DNA of 64,000 bases from Nitrospira sp. (GCA_024998685.1 JACOEH010000016.1:1-64000), one strand, 5' to 3'; counted from the first letter of the stretch, positions 25,682 through 35,557 are shown. Numbers and translations are program-made. The notes: generated by a model not told the origin, from the letters alone.

Positions 25682-27049
25682 TCAGAACGGGTAATCCAGT
25701 CCTACAAACGCATTGACACCATCTTTTCCATAGGCGACATCGAACCGGCCGACGACGCTTGGCATTGCCAGCAAGCGAAGCCCGATTCCGGGGTTGACTT
25801 GGACATGCTTGAGGAGATGTTTCGTGATATCAACTCCAGTTCGTCCGACACGCCCTATATCGAGGAAGGGCGCGAGTTCCAATCGAATATCATGATCGAA
25901 AACTTTCTTATCCAGCACACGCACTCGCTCCTCAAGATTAACCAATATGGCCCAGCTGCCGATATATCGATTACGACCGAACGCACGAAGAGTATCTTCT
26001 CCCCCAAGTGTCGGTTGCTCATAAAACGGCACCCCGAGCTCCGACCCTTTACGTTCGACTTGTCCAAATACATCATCGAAGAATATGCGAGAGACAAAGA
26101 CCATGCGGTCCGAAGCATGAGGAATCAAATGCCGAGCATCCAGGGTAACACGCCCCCACTGATTTTCGTCACCCGACTGCAAGTTCTGATTGAACTCGGC
26201 CGAGGCAGTCACATAAGTGCCTTTAATTGGCATGAGTTGGCCATCCCTTGTATCGTAACGGAGAACAAGACCATGTCCCAACACCTGAGATCCCTGGATC
26301 CCTGGAATAGCCGAAAAGCGTTGCCTTATTTGAGGTAGCGAACGAACCACTCCTTCATCGACTCTCACCATACGGAATCTCTCCGTCCACAGAACCGACA
26401 GGTCTGGGGTAAGGTTGAGACCAACGGCCAATTTAACGAGCAGCTCTCGAGAAGTATAATTTGTTTCCTGTGCGTCCGTCGTCCTATTCCCAAGGCCAAA
26501 GAACCGAGCGAAGGGATTATTAAACGCGGCAAAGTCAGCCGCAAGAATGTATCGTCCGCCTCCTGCCGCCACATTCTTGTACCCGAAGTCCACCCCGCGA
26601 TCAACCTTTTCGGAGTACCAGACGGATGCACGGTATTGTTCGTTATCTGAAGGATATCCATAGTAACTCAAACTACCGCCGTGTCCGACAAGCGGGTTAA
26701 ACAAATATTGCGGGGCCCAAATATCTCGGATATTCCCTTTTGAGTCGGTCTTTAAGATGGGCGTTATCGCCCCGGCCCAGTACCGTTCGTTGCGATTGTA
26801 CGAAAATGAGGGAAGAGGAATAATCGTATATTCTGATTTTGTCGGGAGCGACTTGAGAGCATGCTCCGCCGGATGGCCATTGTCATCTACAAATTCTTTG
26901 ACCGGAGCCTTTTCCTGTTCCTCCTCGTGAACGGATACATCATCTTGCTGCGGCGGTCGAGGACCTTGGACCTCTGCAGCATAGGCGACACCAATTCCTC
27001 CAAGTAACAGGGTATGCACTATGAATATTGCCACCCAATCGGTCAGCAC
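25682..27049 (-). CDS. Outer-membrane beta-barrel protein (BamA/Omp85-like surface antigen)
   Basis: 455 residues with a signal peptide (about 1-25, VAYAAEV). A disordered acidic region (about 30-60) is followed by a barrel of alternating strands. It ends in GVNAFVGLDYPF with a terminal aromatic, the signature recognised by the BAM complex. The YKVNVAAGGGRYILAADFAA-type strands and VLRYDTRDGQLMPIKGTYVT (the DTRD-x-x-x-x-P-x-x-G segment) are typical of Omp85 C-terminal barrels. No POTRA domains are visible, so it is a short barrel-only surface antigen with a transport or anchoring role rather than BamA itself. Confidence 0.8.
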   Translation of the reverse strand: MLTDWVAIFIVHTLLLGGIGVAYAAEVQGPRPPQQDDVSVHEEEQEKAPVKEFVDDNGHPAEHALKSLPTKSEYTIIPLPSFSYNRNERYWAGAITPILKTDSKGNIRDIWAPQYLFNPLVGHGGSLSYYGYPSDNEQYRASVWYSEKVDRGVDFGYKNVAAGGGRYILAADFAAFNNPFARFFGLGNRTTDAQETNYTSRELLVKLAVGLNLTPDLSVLWTERFRMVRVDEGVVRSLPQIRQRFSAIPGIQGSQVLGHGLVLRYDTRDGQLMPIKGTYVTASAEFNQNLQSGDENQWGRVTLDARHLIPHASDRMVFVSRIFFDDVFGQVERKGSELGVPFYEQPTLGGEDTLRAFGRNRYIGSWAILVNLEERVRVLDKKVFDHDIRLELAPFLDIGRVGRTGVDITKHLLKHVQVNPGIGLRLLAMPSVVGRFDVAYGKDGVNAFVGLDYPF

Positions 27050-27247
27050 AATAGAATCAAATACCCGCTCGAAAGGAATCGTTTGGTAGTCCGAACGGTA
27101 GGCTCATGAAGGGAAAAATCGGTTGCCGTTCAAGGCAAGCATACCTGTATAGGTATGTTAATACTTAACCAGGAGACAAAAGGCAACTGAGCCGGTCTCA
27201 AAAAGCTGGAGTGAGGGGTTGGCGGAAAGTGGTGGAATCGCTTTGCG

Positions 27248-29401
27248 CTAGTAAAGGCCTCCTTTTAATTCGTGCCAAGACCAGATGCGATCCTGCTCAA
27301 GAAGAACGTTCGACGACAGATACAGGGAGAATAATTGCCGAGAGACCGACGAAGCATCTGCCGATTCATCAGCATTGCGCCTTACGGCATGCATCGCTAA
27401 ATCCGTCCGATCAAGTCTTTCCTTTCGGAACGAATACAGCCAAATTCCTTTCTTTCCCACCAACCCGATCAGATCATCATAGACGCTCGTGACATAGGCA
27501 GTGTTTTTCTCAAGGCAATCTCCTGCCAATAAACAACTCAAGTCGTGGCCGACGAAAGGAGAAATAGCGGGTTCTGAATGGCTGAGGGCGAGAATCGTGG
27601 GAGCCACATCGACCTGACTCGCTATCGTGCCCACAGATCGAGGGCGATACGTCTCGTCGGTCCGCAATGAGTCATCCAGCCATATGAACAGCGGAGTCAT
27701 GAAATGGCCGACCTGTTTTTCAACATCCGTCTGCCCTTGAGGCTCATGTCGCCCATGATCACCCAGCACAAACACAATCGTATTTTTGAGCAAGCCCTCA
27801 CGCTGCACTCCCGTAAAAAATCGTTCAAATTCTAAATCAAAATAGCGAAGGGCTGGTAGGTATCGGTCTTCCTCTGCCTGAAGCGCCTTGACCTCTTGAT
27901 GACCTACCGGAAATACGAATGGATGGTGCATACTCAGCGTGAGCGCCGTCAAAAACAACGGCCGGTCAGAGCTCCGCGCCGTCCTCAGACGCTCGGTGAT
28001 GAAATCGAAGATCGCGGCATCGGTCATGCCGAGCCCCATCCGCTCAGCATGAGGAGGGAAATCTTCGATGTCGTACAACCGCTCGATCCCGTTCTTCCCG
28101 AAAAAGTTTCGCAGATTATTGATATCACTGTGCTGTCCGACCACCATTTCGGTCCTGTAGCCCCGTTCACGGAGTAACGATGGAAGGCACAAGTATTCGC
28201 GTGTCGAGCGAGTCTTCATTGCTGCGGCCCCCTGCCTCGGATAATAGGAACAGAGCGTTGCGAAGAGACCGCGCGATGTTTGGACCCCGTTGGAAAAAAA
28301 ATTGTCGAAATACACGCTGTCCTGCTTCAGGCTATCAAGAAAGGGGGTCACTCGAATGGGACGGTCGGCATCGACTGTCTGCCCCAAGTATCGTCGATCC
28401 AGTCCCTCCACGAAAATGAGCAACACATTCGGCGGTTCTCGAAAATGTCCCACATCATGATTCGGCACTCGCCCAACAAGAGGATAATTCGGGTACGGAA
28501 ATACAACTCTCTGACCTCGGGAACTTTGATAGAGTCCAACGGCTTCGCTGACTGAAAGGCTGTCATCGGGAACCTGAGGAACCCATTCCCACTGGTGGAA
28601 TAATGCGGCGCGTGCCGAATCTTTCGAAAACAGGATAGGGTTTTGAGCAAGCATAAAGTATGCATCGCTCTCGATCGACGGCTTGATCAGGACGTTATCC
28701 GACGAAGCTCCCATGGCCGCGATGGCAACCGCCGTCACTGAGACGGTATTCAATGTAACCGCTTTTGCCCTGCTCCACCCGGTCTCTTTGCGACTCGTTA
28801 ATCGGTGAATGGCTCGCCGCCATGCAAACAATGCCAAACCTTCCAGGAACAAAAACGCGCACGCTTGGGTGCCCCACCTTCCCATGTTTTCAAGCTCGGC
28901 AGTGGTTTGTTGCGCAGCCTGAGATTCTTGCGTTCCACTGACAGGAGCGCTCAAGAAATCGGCGACGTACTCAAAGAACACAAAGTTCAAGTGCTGATGG
29001 TTGAAATGATAGTAGCTCATGTCCACCATCATGATTACCGTCAGCATAAATGCAATGAGCTCAAAACACGCTTTAAGGCAGTTGGCGAACATTTTACTTG
29101 CGGCCGCAACAGTACGACGTCGAACGCACAGAAGGGCGACAAGCGTCACTGATAGTGCGAACACAGTCCCGGCCGCTAACGCTCCTGCTGCGGCGACCAG
29201 ATCTTGCGAAAAACCAGCCACGAGAGTTTGTGTCATGAGCAGCATCGTGGGCGATTCGATGGAGAATGTCGTGGGGAACAAGAAGAACCGCTCGACTTGT
29301 TGAATCAACAGAAACATCCCCCCCCAGAGAATGAGGAGCGACGGAATCGAGAGATGGGCCTGTTCAGCGGAGCCAGCCGCAACGTTGTCTACGGTTTTCA
29401 C
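27248..29401 (-). CDS. Membrane sulfatase-fold phosphotransferase (LtaS/MdoB-like)
   Basis: 717 residues from a GTG at 29401. Five or so N-terminal membrane helices (about 20-240), then a large extracytoplasmic sulfatase-fold domain. Metal and catalytic motifs: LIFVEGLDRRYLG (first acidic ligand), NFFSNGVQTSRGLFATL (Thr nucleophile region), GMTDAAIFDF, LTLSMHHPF and VLGDHGRHEPQG. The fold belongs to the LTA synthase / phosphoethanolamine transferase group, which moves phosphoglycerol or phosphoethanolamine onto envelope glycans. In a Gram-negative host an OpgB-like or lipid-modifying role is likely. It starts 17 bases after the epimerase stop, so it shares that operon. Confidence 0.88.
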   Translation of the reverse strand: MKTVDNVAAGSAEQAHLSIPSLLILWGGMFLLIQQVERFFLFPTTFSIESPTMLLMTQTLVAGFSQDLVAAAGALAAGTVFALSVTLVALLCVRRRTVAAASKMFANCLKACFELIAFMLTVIMMVDMSYYHFNHQHLNFVFFEYVADFLSAPVSGTQESQAAQQTTAELENMGRWGTQACAFLFLEGLALFAWRRAIHRLTSRKETGWSRAKAVTLNTVSVTAVAIAAMGASSDNVLIKPSIESDAYFMLAQNPILFSKDSARAALFHQWEWVPQVPDDSLSVSEAVGLYQSSRGQRVVFPYPNYPLVGRVPNHDVGHFREPPNVLLIFVEGLDRRYLGQTVDADRPIRVTPFLDSLKQDSVYFDNFFSNGVQTSRGLFATLCSYYPRQGAAAMKTRSTREYLCLPSLLRERGYRTEMVVGQHSDINNLRNFFGKNGIERLYDIEDFPPHAERMGLGMTDAAIFDFITERLRTARSSDRPLFLTALTLSMHHPFVFPVGHQEVKALQAEEDRYLPALRYFDLEFERFFTGVQREGLLKNTIVFVLGDHGRHEPQGQTDVEKQVGHFMTPLFIWLDDSLRTDETYRPRSVGTIASQVDVAPTILALSHSEPAISPFVGHDLSCLLAGDCLEKNTAYVTSVYDDLIGLVGKKGIWLYSFRKERLDRTDLAMHAVRRNADESADASSVSRQLFSLYLSSNVLLEQDRIWSWHELKGGLY

Positions 29402-29417
29402 AGAGTACCTGCGATCA

Positions 29418-30335
29418 TTAGCAGACCCATTTCTGCCGGAACCAGTGGATGGTCCGACTCAGTCCCTCTTCGAACGGGGTCGTCGGATACCAATCCAGTT
29501 CCCGACGCGCCTTATTGGCGGTGACTTCTTTTCCTCCGAAATCACCCGGACGTGCCGGAACAAATTCCAGCTTCACATCATCGCCGAGGATTTTTTTGAT
29601 GCCTTCGGCTACCTCCAGAACCGTTACTTTTCTCGTTCCTTCGAGATTATAGGTTTGATTGGCGGCGGTCTCTTTCATGGCATCCACGTGCGCCTCGGCC
29701 ATGTCACGAACAAAGACAAAGTTGCGATATTGTTCACCCTTTCCAGAGATGGTGAGCGGTTGGCCGTTCAACGCCTTCTTGATGAAAATGGGAATGAGGA
29801 GTTCTTCGCGCATGCGGGGACCGTAAGGAATTCCGTACCGCAAGATCGTAAAGGGCACCTTATACAACTGGAAATAATTGTGGCAGAGCATCTCCGCCGC
29901 CATTTTGGTCGAGGTATAGATATGCCCAGCGCCTTCCAGATAAAAGGGCACCGTTTCATCAGCCGGCTTCCCATCCGGCGCGCCATTGTAGACCCAGACG
30001 GTCGAGGCCAGGTGGACGCGTTGAGCGCTGTTGATCCTGGCCGCTTCAAGAATGTTCGTCGTGCCCATCACATTCAGGGCAGCCGTATACACTGGATATT
30101 TGTACGCGTAATTCACGTTTGCAACGGCAGCCAGGTGGAAAATATGATCCGCTCCTTTGGTCGCCGCAAGAACCGACGAGAGATCCATGAGATCCACATC
30201 CTCGAATCCGACGTCGGCCCGATGCGGACGAACACGGTGATCGATGATGGTCACCTGATGCCCGGCATCCGCAAGAGCATCGACGACGTGCGAACCGATG
30301 AACCCACTTCCTCCGGTAACAACGACTTTTGCCAT
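29418..30335 (-). CDS. NAD-dependent sugar-nucleotide epimerase/dehydratase
   Basis: 305 residues; AAAGGAGAG precedes the ATG. Extended short-chain dehydrogenase: Rossmann motif TGGSGFIG (7-14), then HLAAVANVNYAYKYP, ASTVWVYNGAPDG and the catalytic Tyr-x3-Lys in IYTSTKMAAEML. The C-terminal part (VTANKARRELDWYPTTPFEE, LSRTIHWFRQ) is typical of UDP-glucose 4-epimerase relatives. The exact sugar cannot be assigned. It sits 18 bases after the DegT aminotransferase, which suggests an amino-sugar or lipid-linked sugar pathway. Confidence 0.88.
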   Translation of the reverse strand: MAKVVVTGGSGFIGSHVVDALADAGHQVTIIDHRVRPHRADVGFEDVDLMDLSSVLAATKGADHIFHLAAVANVNYAYKYPVYTAALNVMGTTNILEAARINSAQRVHLASTVWVYNGAPDGKPADETVPFYLEGAGHIYTSTKMAAEMLCHNYFQLYKVPFTILRYGIPYGPRMREELLIPIFIKKALNGQPLTISGKGEQYRNFVFVRDMAEAHVDAMKETAANQTYNLEGTRKVTVLEVAEGIKKILGDDVKLEFVPARPGDFGGKEVTANKARRELDWYPTTPFEEGLSRTIHWFRQKWVC

Positions 30336-30352
30336 GACCTACTCTCCTTTGG

Positions 30353-31510
30353 TTAACCGATCACTGCCTTCACTGCCTCGACGACGTGATGGGCCTCTGC
30401 CGCTTCCATGCCGGAAAATATAGGCAAGCACAGATGCCGCGCACAATAATCCTCGGCCACTGGGAGAGGGCCGGCCACGTACTCTGCAAAGACCGGCTGT
30501 TTGTGCAACGGCTCTTCGTACACCTCTCCAGCCAAAGACACTCCGTACTGCTCGCGCAGCAGGTTCTTCAGCACCTTTCGATCCCGCCGCTCGTTGAGCA
30601 CCACGAGATACTTGTAATAATTGCAGACGCCTTTCTCCGGCACCGCCACAGTCGTGAGCCCCTTCAAAGCCTGAAGCTCACGGTCGTACAACGCGGCGAT
30701 TTTCTGACGATCGCTGATCATCGCCGGCAGACGCTCCAGATGCTTCAATCCGATAATGGCGTGCGGTTCGGACATGCGCCAGTTGTACCCCATGCGAATG
30801 TGCGCATTGACGGTGAAGCTGGCTTTGCCTTGATCGCGGTAGATGCGCGCCTCTTCCGCAATGCGCGCATCGTTCGTCACGATCATGCCGCCCTCGCCGG
30901 AGGTCATGACCTTGGTGGGATAGAAGCTGAACGACCCTGCGATACCGAACGCGCCGGCTTGTACACCCTTGTACGATGACCCATGGGCGTGGGCGGCATC
31001 TTCGACGAGACTGATGCCCTTTGAGGCGGCCCATAGCTGTAAATCAGGCAACCGTCTTGAAACGATGCCGCCGATGTGAGCCACGATAACTGCGGCCGTA
31101 TTTCGAGTCAGCTTCTTCTCCAGATCCTCCGGTCGGACGCCGAACGATTCCGGATCCATGTCCACAAGCACAGGACGTCCACCCGCGTGCACGACGGCGG
31201 CCGCCGTGGCGAAAAACGTATTTGTGGGGACCAGAACATCCTTCCCCTCTACTTCCAACACACGAAGAATGATTTCCAGGGAGCTGGTTCCGCTGTTGAC
31301 GGCAATCGCATGCTGCACTCCGCAGAACTGGGCGAATTTCTGCTCGAATTCCGCCCCGTATTTCCCCAGCGTCAATTGCCCCGTCCCCAAAACTTCCTGG
31401 ATCTGATCGGCGATCCATGCCCGGTCTTCCGGCAGAAACTGGATCTTGGCCGCCGGCACTTTTCGGATCGGCGATTGGACCGTCGCACCAGAAGCTGTCG
31501 TCGATGCCAT
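30353..31510 (-). CDS. DegT/DnrJ/EryC1-family aminotransferase
   Basis: 385 residues from ATG 31510, supported by AAAGGAGAAA; the upstream ORF extension is unsupported. PLP fold type I: EFCGVQHAIAVNSGTSSLEI-like N-terminal block, HIGGIVSRRLPDLQLWA, VEDAAHAHGSSYKG, then SFSFYPTKVMTSGEGGMIVT with the PLP-binding Lys. It transfers an amino group from glutamate to a keto-sugar nucleotide (ArnB/PseC/WecE group). Adjacent epimerase, small transporter, HpnK and HpnI genes suggest a role in decorating lipids or surface glycans. Confidence 0.9.
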   Translation of the reverse strand: MASTTASGATVQSPIRKVPAAKIQFLPEDRAWIADQIQEVLGTGQLTLGKYGAEFEQKFAQFCGVQHAIAVNSGTSSLEIILRVLEVEGKDVLVPTNTFFATAAAVVHAGGRPVLVDMDPESFGVRPEDLEKKLTRNTAAVIVAHIGGIVSRRLPDLQLWAASKGISLVEDAAHAHGSSYKGVQAGAFGIAGSFSFYPTKVMTSGEGGMIVTNDARIAEEARIYRDQGKASFTVNAHIRMGYNWRMSEPHAIIGLKHLERLPAMISDRQKIAALYDRELQALKGLTTVAVPEKGVCNYYKYLVVLNERRDRKVLKNLLREQYGVSLAGEVYEEPLHKQPVFAEYVAGPLPVAEDYCARHLCLPIFSGMEAAEAHHVVEAVKAVIG

Positions 31511-31547
31511 AACGATTTCTCCTTTTTGGTATCCGCACGAATTGGAT

Positions 31548-31934
31548 TTAGGCAGTCTCCCCGCCGGCCAAGGCAATCAGGAACACGCCCACGATGACGA
31601 GCGCGATCCCTGCCCAACGCATAGTGGGAACTACTTCGTTGAGCAGAACCACTGCCAGGATTGCGGCCATCCCGAACTCAAGCGCCGTCATCGGCAACAC
31701 CACCGTCACATCCGTCCATGACAAGGCGGCGAGAAACAGGAAATAGAACACCCCGTTGAGCAATGTCCCGATGACGACATAGGGATTCAGCAGCGCCTGC
31801 CCGAAGTACCCCATCAATGCGAGGGGCGCATACTGTTCCAGCGCACCCACTTGTTGCATTCCTTGCCGAACGAAAATTTGGCCGACTGCGGCGGCAGCGG
31901 CTGCGATCGTCATCGCGATCAGAACTTTCAACAT
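31548..31934 (-). CDS. Small four-helix EamA/SMR-type membrane transporter
   Basis: 128 residues with four transmembrane helices and an N-terminal leader that is itself helix 1; RBS AAAGGATG. The C-terminal PMTALEFGMAAILAVVLLNE, then VVPTMRWAGIALVIVGVFLI, is typical of half-size EamA/SMR proteins such as ArnE and ArnF, which flip aminoarabinose-lipid across the inner membrane. Given the adjacent aminotransferase and epimerase, a lipid-linked sugar flippase is a reasonable guess. Such proteins work as dimers. Confidence 0.75.
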   Translation of the reverse strand: MLKVLIAMTIAAAAAAVGQIFVRQGMQQVGALEQYAPLALMGYFGQALLNPYVVIGTLLNGVFYFLFLAALSWTDVTVVLPMTALEFGMAAILAVVLLNEVVPTMRWAGIALVIVGVFLIALAGGETA

Positions 31935-31952
31935 ACGTCATCCTTTGGTCGT

Positions 31953-32813
31953 CTAGTGAGAAAGTAATTGGCTGAACGTCAGCCGTTGGACATCCTGTTG
32001 CATCAAGGCGGCTCTGATATCCGGGTCGATCAAGGCTTTGAGCTCTTCTTCATGTTCGTAGTCGGCCATGGTCTCGTCGATTTCAGGGCAACGCCTCGTT
32101 GCGGGATGACAATAAATCTCCGTGACTCCGGCAGGAATGTACCGGATAAACCGCTCCAATAAGTCCGATGTCAGGTGCCCGCTGTCATGAAACCCGAAAG
32201 CAAAATCGTTACATTCCATACCGGCACGCTTAATCCGAGCTTTGAGCAGGTGCATCCAGGGCCACAGCATGGCCCACGACAGAAACCGGCCCGCACGGCG
32301 ATTCCGGCAGGCGCGCAGAGAAGGCACCAACGGCTCATACGGGAGACGGATGGAGCGCAGCCCGAAGTCTTGCCCGACTTTCAGAATAATGCTCAGCACT
32401 GTCGGATGAAGATGCATGTGATTGTGTGCATTCACGTGGTCGAGCGCCAAACCCGTGCGTGTGAACGCTTGAAACTGCGCCCGTGTTTCGGCTTCCAACT
32501 GCTGCGCGATGCCCGGACAGAAGAAAAACTTGAGCCCCGCCCGCAGGAAACGCGTTGAAAAGAGCCCTCGTTCGTCGACCAGATTCGGAATCAGGGCCGG
32601 GGACAGCACAGGCCGGCCTTCGACGAGGACAAGGTGCAATCCAACCTTAAGCATCGGAAGCCGCTTGGCTCGTTCAATCGCATCAGCAGCATGCACCGCC
32701 CCGACCATCAGGCTGGCGGTCGTCAAGATGCCGTTTCGATGGGCTTCTTCAATCGCCTCGTTTACCGGGATTGCGAGACCGAAGTCGTCCCCTGTGACAA
32801 TGAGCCTCCGCAC
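31953..32813 (-). CDS. hpnK: Hopanoid-associated deacetylase HpnK (ChbG/YdjC family)
   Basis: 286 residues from a GTG at 32813 with AGGAAGG upstream; the longer ORF runs inside the previous gene. YdjC-like TIM-barrel motifs: RRLIVTGDDFGLAIPVN (metal Asp pair), GLHLVLVEGRPVL and LDHVNAHNHMHLHPTVL (metal His). EIYCHPATRRC provides a further His. HpnK removes the acetyl group from the N-acetylglucosaminyl bacteriohopanetetrol made by HpnI. The gene overlaps hpnI by 52 bp, as in known clusters. Confidence in the family is high; the hopanoid substrate is inferred from the hpnI neighbour. Confidence 0.88.
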   Translation of the reverse strand: MRRLIVTGDDFGLAIPVNEAIEEAHRNGILTTASLMVGAVHAADAIERAKRLPMLKVGLHLVLVEGRPVLSPALIPNLVDERGLFSTRFLRAGLKFFFCPGIAQQLEAETRAQFQAFTRTGLALDHVNAHNHMHLHPTVLSIILKVGQDFGLRSIRLPYEPLVPSLRACRNRRAGRFLSWAMLWPWMHLLKARIKRAGMECNDFAFGFHDSGHLTSDLLERFIRYIPAGVTEIYCHPATRRCPEIDETMADYEHEEELKALIDPDIRAALMQQDVQRLTFSQLLSH

Positions 32814-33982
32814 ACAGCACCTTCCTGAAGGACAAGCCGACCGTCCTTCGTCAAGGCAAACTCTGTATCGCGCCACACCGTCGTTCGTTTCGTGAAGGCC
32901 AATACCCAGGACCCTAATGCCGCCACATCACGAAAGGGCACAAGCCATAGAGCGCGGACTCCTTCGCGATCATTCAACCCCCAACGCATGACGATACCGG
33001 CCACGGTGAGTCGAATGATGATCGCGCCGGCCACTACCATGACTCCGAACCATGAACCGAGCGTCGAGAGAGCAAATAAAACCGCACATGGGACCGGCCG
33101 AATAATGATCGTGGAAAAAAGCGCTCCTGGCCTGGCGGCACGATTGTTTTGGTCCCAATACACCAAATGATTCCACCAGGCCATGGCGGTCTTGAGATCG
33201 ACGGTCGTATCGACGAAGTAAGGCAGGCAGACCATATGTTTCCCTCGGGACCAAATGCGTCGGCCCATTTCATAGTCCTCGACCAAATAATCCGCCAGAC
33301 TGGAAAGACCGCCGATTTCATCCAGCGTTGACCTCCGCACGGCGGTGGACGCTCCTAAGCAAAACTTGGCTGAACCGGTCATCAGGGCAAATATGATGTT
33401 AGGCGTCAACTCGGCGTTGATGGTGAGCAACTCCATTTTCTCGAACCACGTGTCCGCCATGACGGCCCTATACAATGTACAGACGAAGCCGACGTTCGGA
33501 TCTTCCAGCGGAGCGACAATGGTCTTGAGGTAGTCCGGTCTCAGCCGCACGTCACTGTCGCTGATGACAAGGACGTCATGCCGCGCGTGGGCCAATCCCC
33601 CGATGAGATTGTTGATCTTCCCGTTACTGCCGGCTTGACAGTTTTCAACGGCGACCGTGACCAGTTCAGGACCGAATTCCGCTTGGAGATTCCTCAAGAG
33701 GGAAATCGTAGGATCATGCTTGTGCTGCACGGAAAAGACGACTTGATAGTGTGGATAGTCTTGTCGGCAGGTACTCCGAAGATTCTGTTCCAGGTTCTTT
33801 TCAAGTCCGTGCACCGGTTTGAGAATCGTAACGGGCGGCCAACCGCCGGTCGGAGTGTTTTGAGGGAGGACAGACTTTGTTCTTGCGATAAGGACACAGG
33901 TCAAGCAGACGAGACTATAGAGCGATCCCACAATGACGGGAATCAACCAGACCCCTTGAAACACAGTAAGACCGCTCACCAA
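32762..33982 (-). CDS. hpnI: Hopanoid glycosyltransferase HpnI (ceramide glucosyltransferase-like)
   Basis: 406 residues; the start is TTG 33982 or GTG 33979. An N-terminal membrane helix (about 8-33), then a GT2 domain: PPVTILKPVHGLEKNLEQNL, YPHYQVVFSVQ, ISDSDVRLRPDYL (DxD), ADYLVEDYEMGRRI and QNNRAARPG (Q-x-x-R-W-like motif). Several C-terminal helices follow. It belongs to the GT21-like family and adds N-acetylglucosamine to bacteriohopanetetrol, making the HpnK substrate. It is a membrane protein. Supports hopanoid production in the host, although squalene-hopene cyclase is not in the window. Confidence 0.88.
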   Translation of the reverse strand: MVSGLTVFQGVWLIPVIVGSLYSLVCLTCVLIARTKSVLPQNTPTGGWPPVTILKPVHGLEKNLEQNLRSTCRQDYPHYQVVFSVQHKHDPTISLLRNLQAEFGPELVTVAVENCQAGSNGKINNLIGGLAHARHDVLVISDSDVRLRPDYLKTIVAPLEDPNVGFVCTLYRAVMADTWFEKMELLTINAELTPNIIFALMTGSAKFCLGASTAVRRSTLDEIGGLSSLADYLVEDYEMGRRIWSRGKHMVCLPYFVDTTVDLKTAMAWWNHLVYWDQNNRAARPGALFSTIIIRPVPCAVLFALSTLGSWFGVMVVAGAIIIRLTVAGIVMRWGLNDREGVRALWLVPFRDVAALGSWVLAFTKRTTVWRDTEFALTKDGRLVLQEGAVCGGSLSQGTTSVSQSR

Positions 33983-34168
33983 ACTACCCCGATGAACGTG
34001 ACGGGACAGAGATTTCTACTCATGCCTATACAAGAATCTGACCAGAGTGACTGTATGTAGGAAGCTCTCTATTTCTGGGAGTAACGAAGCAGCTTCGTTG
34101 AATGGAAGGAGATGAGGATTCGACTTTGTTAAAGAATTTGCATCGCCGTCAAAATATTTGGACGAGTC

Positions 34169-35557
34169 CTACTTTTTTATCGGAGGATCGCTTGGAGGAC
34201 CGGAGAGCGTCTTTAACTTATATTGCAGCAAACTCCGGCTGACCTGTAATAAATCGGCGGCCCTCGCCTGAATGCCGCCTGTGCGTGCCAGTGCTCGACT
34301 AATCATGAGCCGTTCCACGGCTTTCAATGTCGAGTCCAGCGGAGCATCGTCAGGCAAGACACGCTCCAACGCTTGCTCCCATTCCCCGGTCGCCGACAGT
34401 TCCAATGGGAAGTCTCCCGATTGAATTTCATCGCTCTGCGCCATGAGAGCGGCGTGAGCGATTGCGTTCTGCAGCTCACGCACATTTCCCGGCCATCTAT
34501 ATCGCTTCAGCAAATCAATAGTCGCTTGCGAAAATTGCTTGCCACGAACCCTTCCTTCTCGCATCAGCTGCTGAAGATAGGCTTCCGCCAGCAGTGGGAT
34601 ATCGTCCGTCCGCTCACGAAGGGGTGGGATATCGATCTGCACCACATGGAGTCGGAAAAAGAGATCCTCACGGAACCGCCCCTCCTTCACTTCCAACCTC
34701 AAATCGCGGTGAGTTGCGGCCACAATTCTGACATCGACATGGAACGTCTTCTCGCTCCCGACCCGACGGATTTCCTGACTATCAAGGACCCTCAAAAGCT
34801 TTGCTTGAAGCGGCATGGGAAGATCGGCGATCTCATCCAGAAAAAGCGTTCCACCGTTCGCCTGCTCAAAGAATCCCGAATGACGTAACAGAGCCCCCGT
34901 AAAAGCTCCCTTCTCATGCCCGAACAATTCACTCTCAGCCAATGAGTCAGTCAATGCACTACAGTTCACGGCAAGAAATGGACAACCACTGCGGGAGCCG
35001 TTGAAATGAACTGCGCGCGCGACCAGCTCCTTCCCCGCACCGCTCTCACCGCAAATCAACACCGTACTCTTCGAATCGGCGACCCGATGGATCTTGTTCC
35101 AGACTCCTAACATCCCGGCACTTCGTCCGATCAGCCGGTCAGGATGAAATTCCCGAGCCAACGAAATGGATAAACGGACATTTTCTCGTACCAGCACGCT
35201 TCGCTCGATTGCTCGATGGATGGTCCGGATGAGATGGGCGTTCTCGAATGGTTTTACAATGAAGTCATAGGCGCCGCACTTCATGGCTTCGACTGCCCGC
35301 TCAATGGTTCCATAAGCCGTCATCAAAAGGGTAGACGTGGCAGGTGACAGTTCTCGTGTCCTCTTCAGTATGGTCATCCCATCCATTTCAGTCATACGAA
35401 GGTCGGTCAGAAGCACGTCGATCGTCGATTGCTCGAGCAGGGTGAGAGCCTCGGCTCCTTTTTCGCAGGTCGCGACGTCGAACCCTTCTCCTCGGAGTAG
35501 TTCCTCGATCGTCCAGAGGTAGTTTTTTTCGTCATCTACGACCAGAATAGTAGCCAT
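34169..35557 (-). CDS. Sigma-54-dependent response regulator (NtrC family)
   Basis: 462 residues; GAGAAG precedes the ATG. Receiver domain (1-120) with phosphoacceptor Asp52 in LLTDLRMTEMDG. AAA+ domain (about 145-385) with Walker A GESGAGKE (170-177), GAFTGA (217-222, the sigma-54 contact) and LFLDEIADLP. A C-terminal Fis-type HTH follows (about 425-455; GIQARAADLLQVSRSLLQYK). Walker A carries Ala where GESGTGKE is usual. It activates RpoN promoters after phosphorylation by the kinase encoded immediately upstream (stop/start overlap TAATG). Confidence 0.93.
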   Translation of the reverse strand: MATILVVDDEKNYLWTIEELLRGEGFDVATCEKGAEALTLLEQSTIDVLLTDLRMTEMDGMTILKRTRELSPATSTLLMTAYGTIERAVEAMKCGAYDFIVKPFENAHLIRTIHRAIERSVLVRENVRLSISLAREFHPDRLIGRSAGMLGVWNKIHRVADSKSTVLICGESGAGKELVARAVHFNGSRSGCPFLAVNCSALTDSLAESELFGHEKGAFTGALLRHSGFFEQANGGTLFLDEIADLPMPLQAKLLRVLDSQEIRRVGSEKTFHVDVRIVAATHRDLRLEVKEGRFREDLFFRLHVVQIDIPPLRERTDDIPLLAEAYLQQLMREGRVRGKQFSQATIDLLKRYRWPGNVRELQNAIAHAALMAQSDEIQSGDFPLELSATGEWEQALERVLPDDAPLDSTLKAVERLMISRALARTGGIQARAADLLQVSRSLLQYKLKTLSGPPSDPPIKK

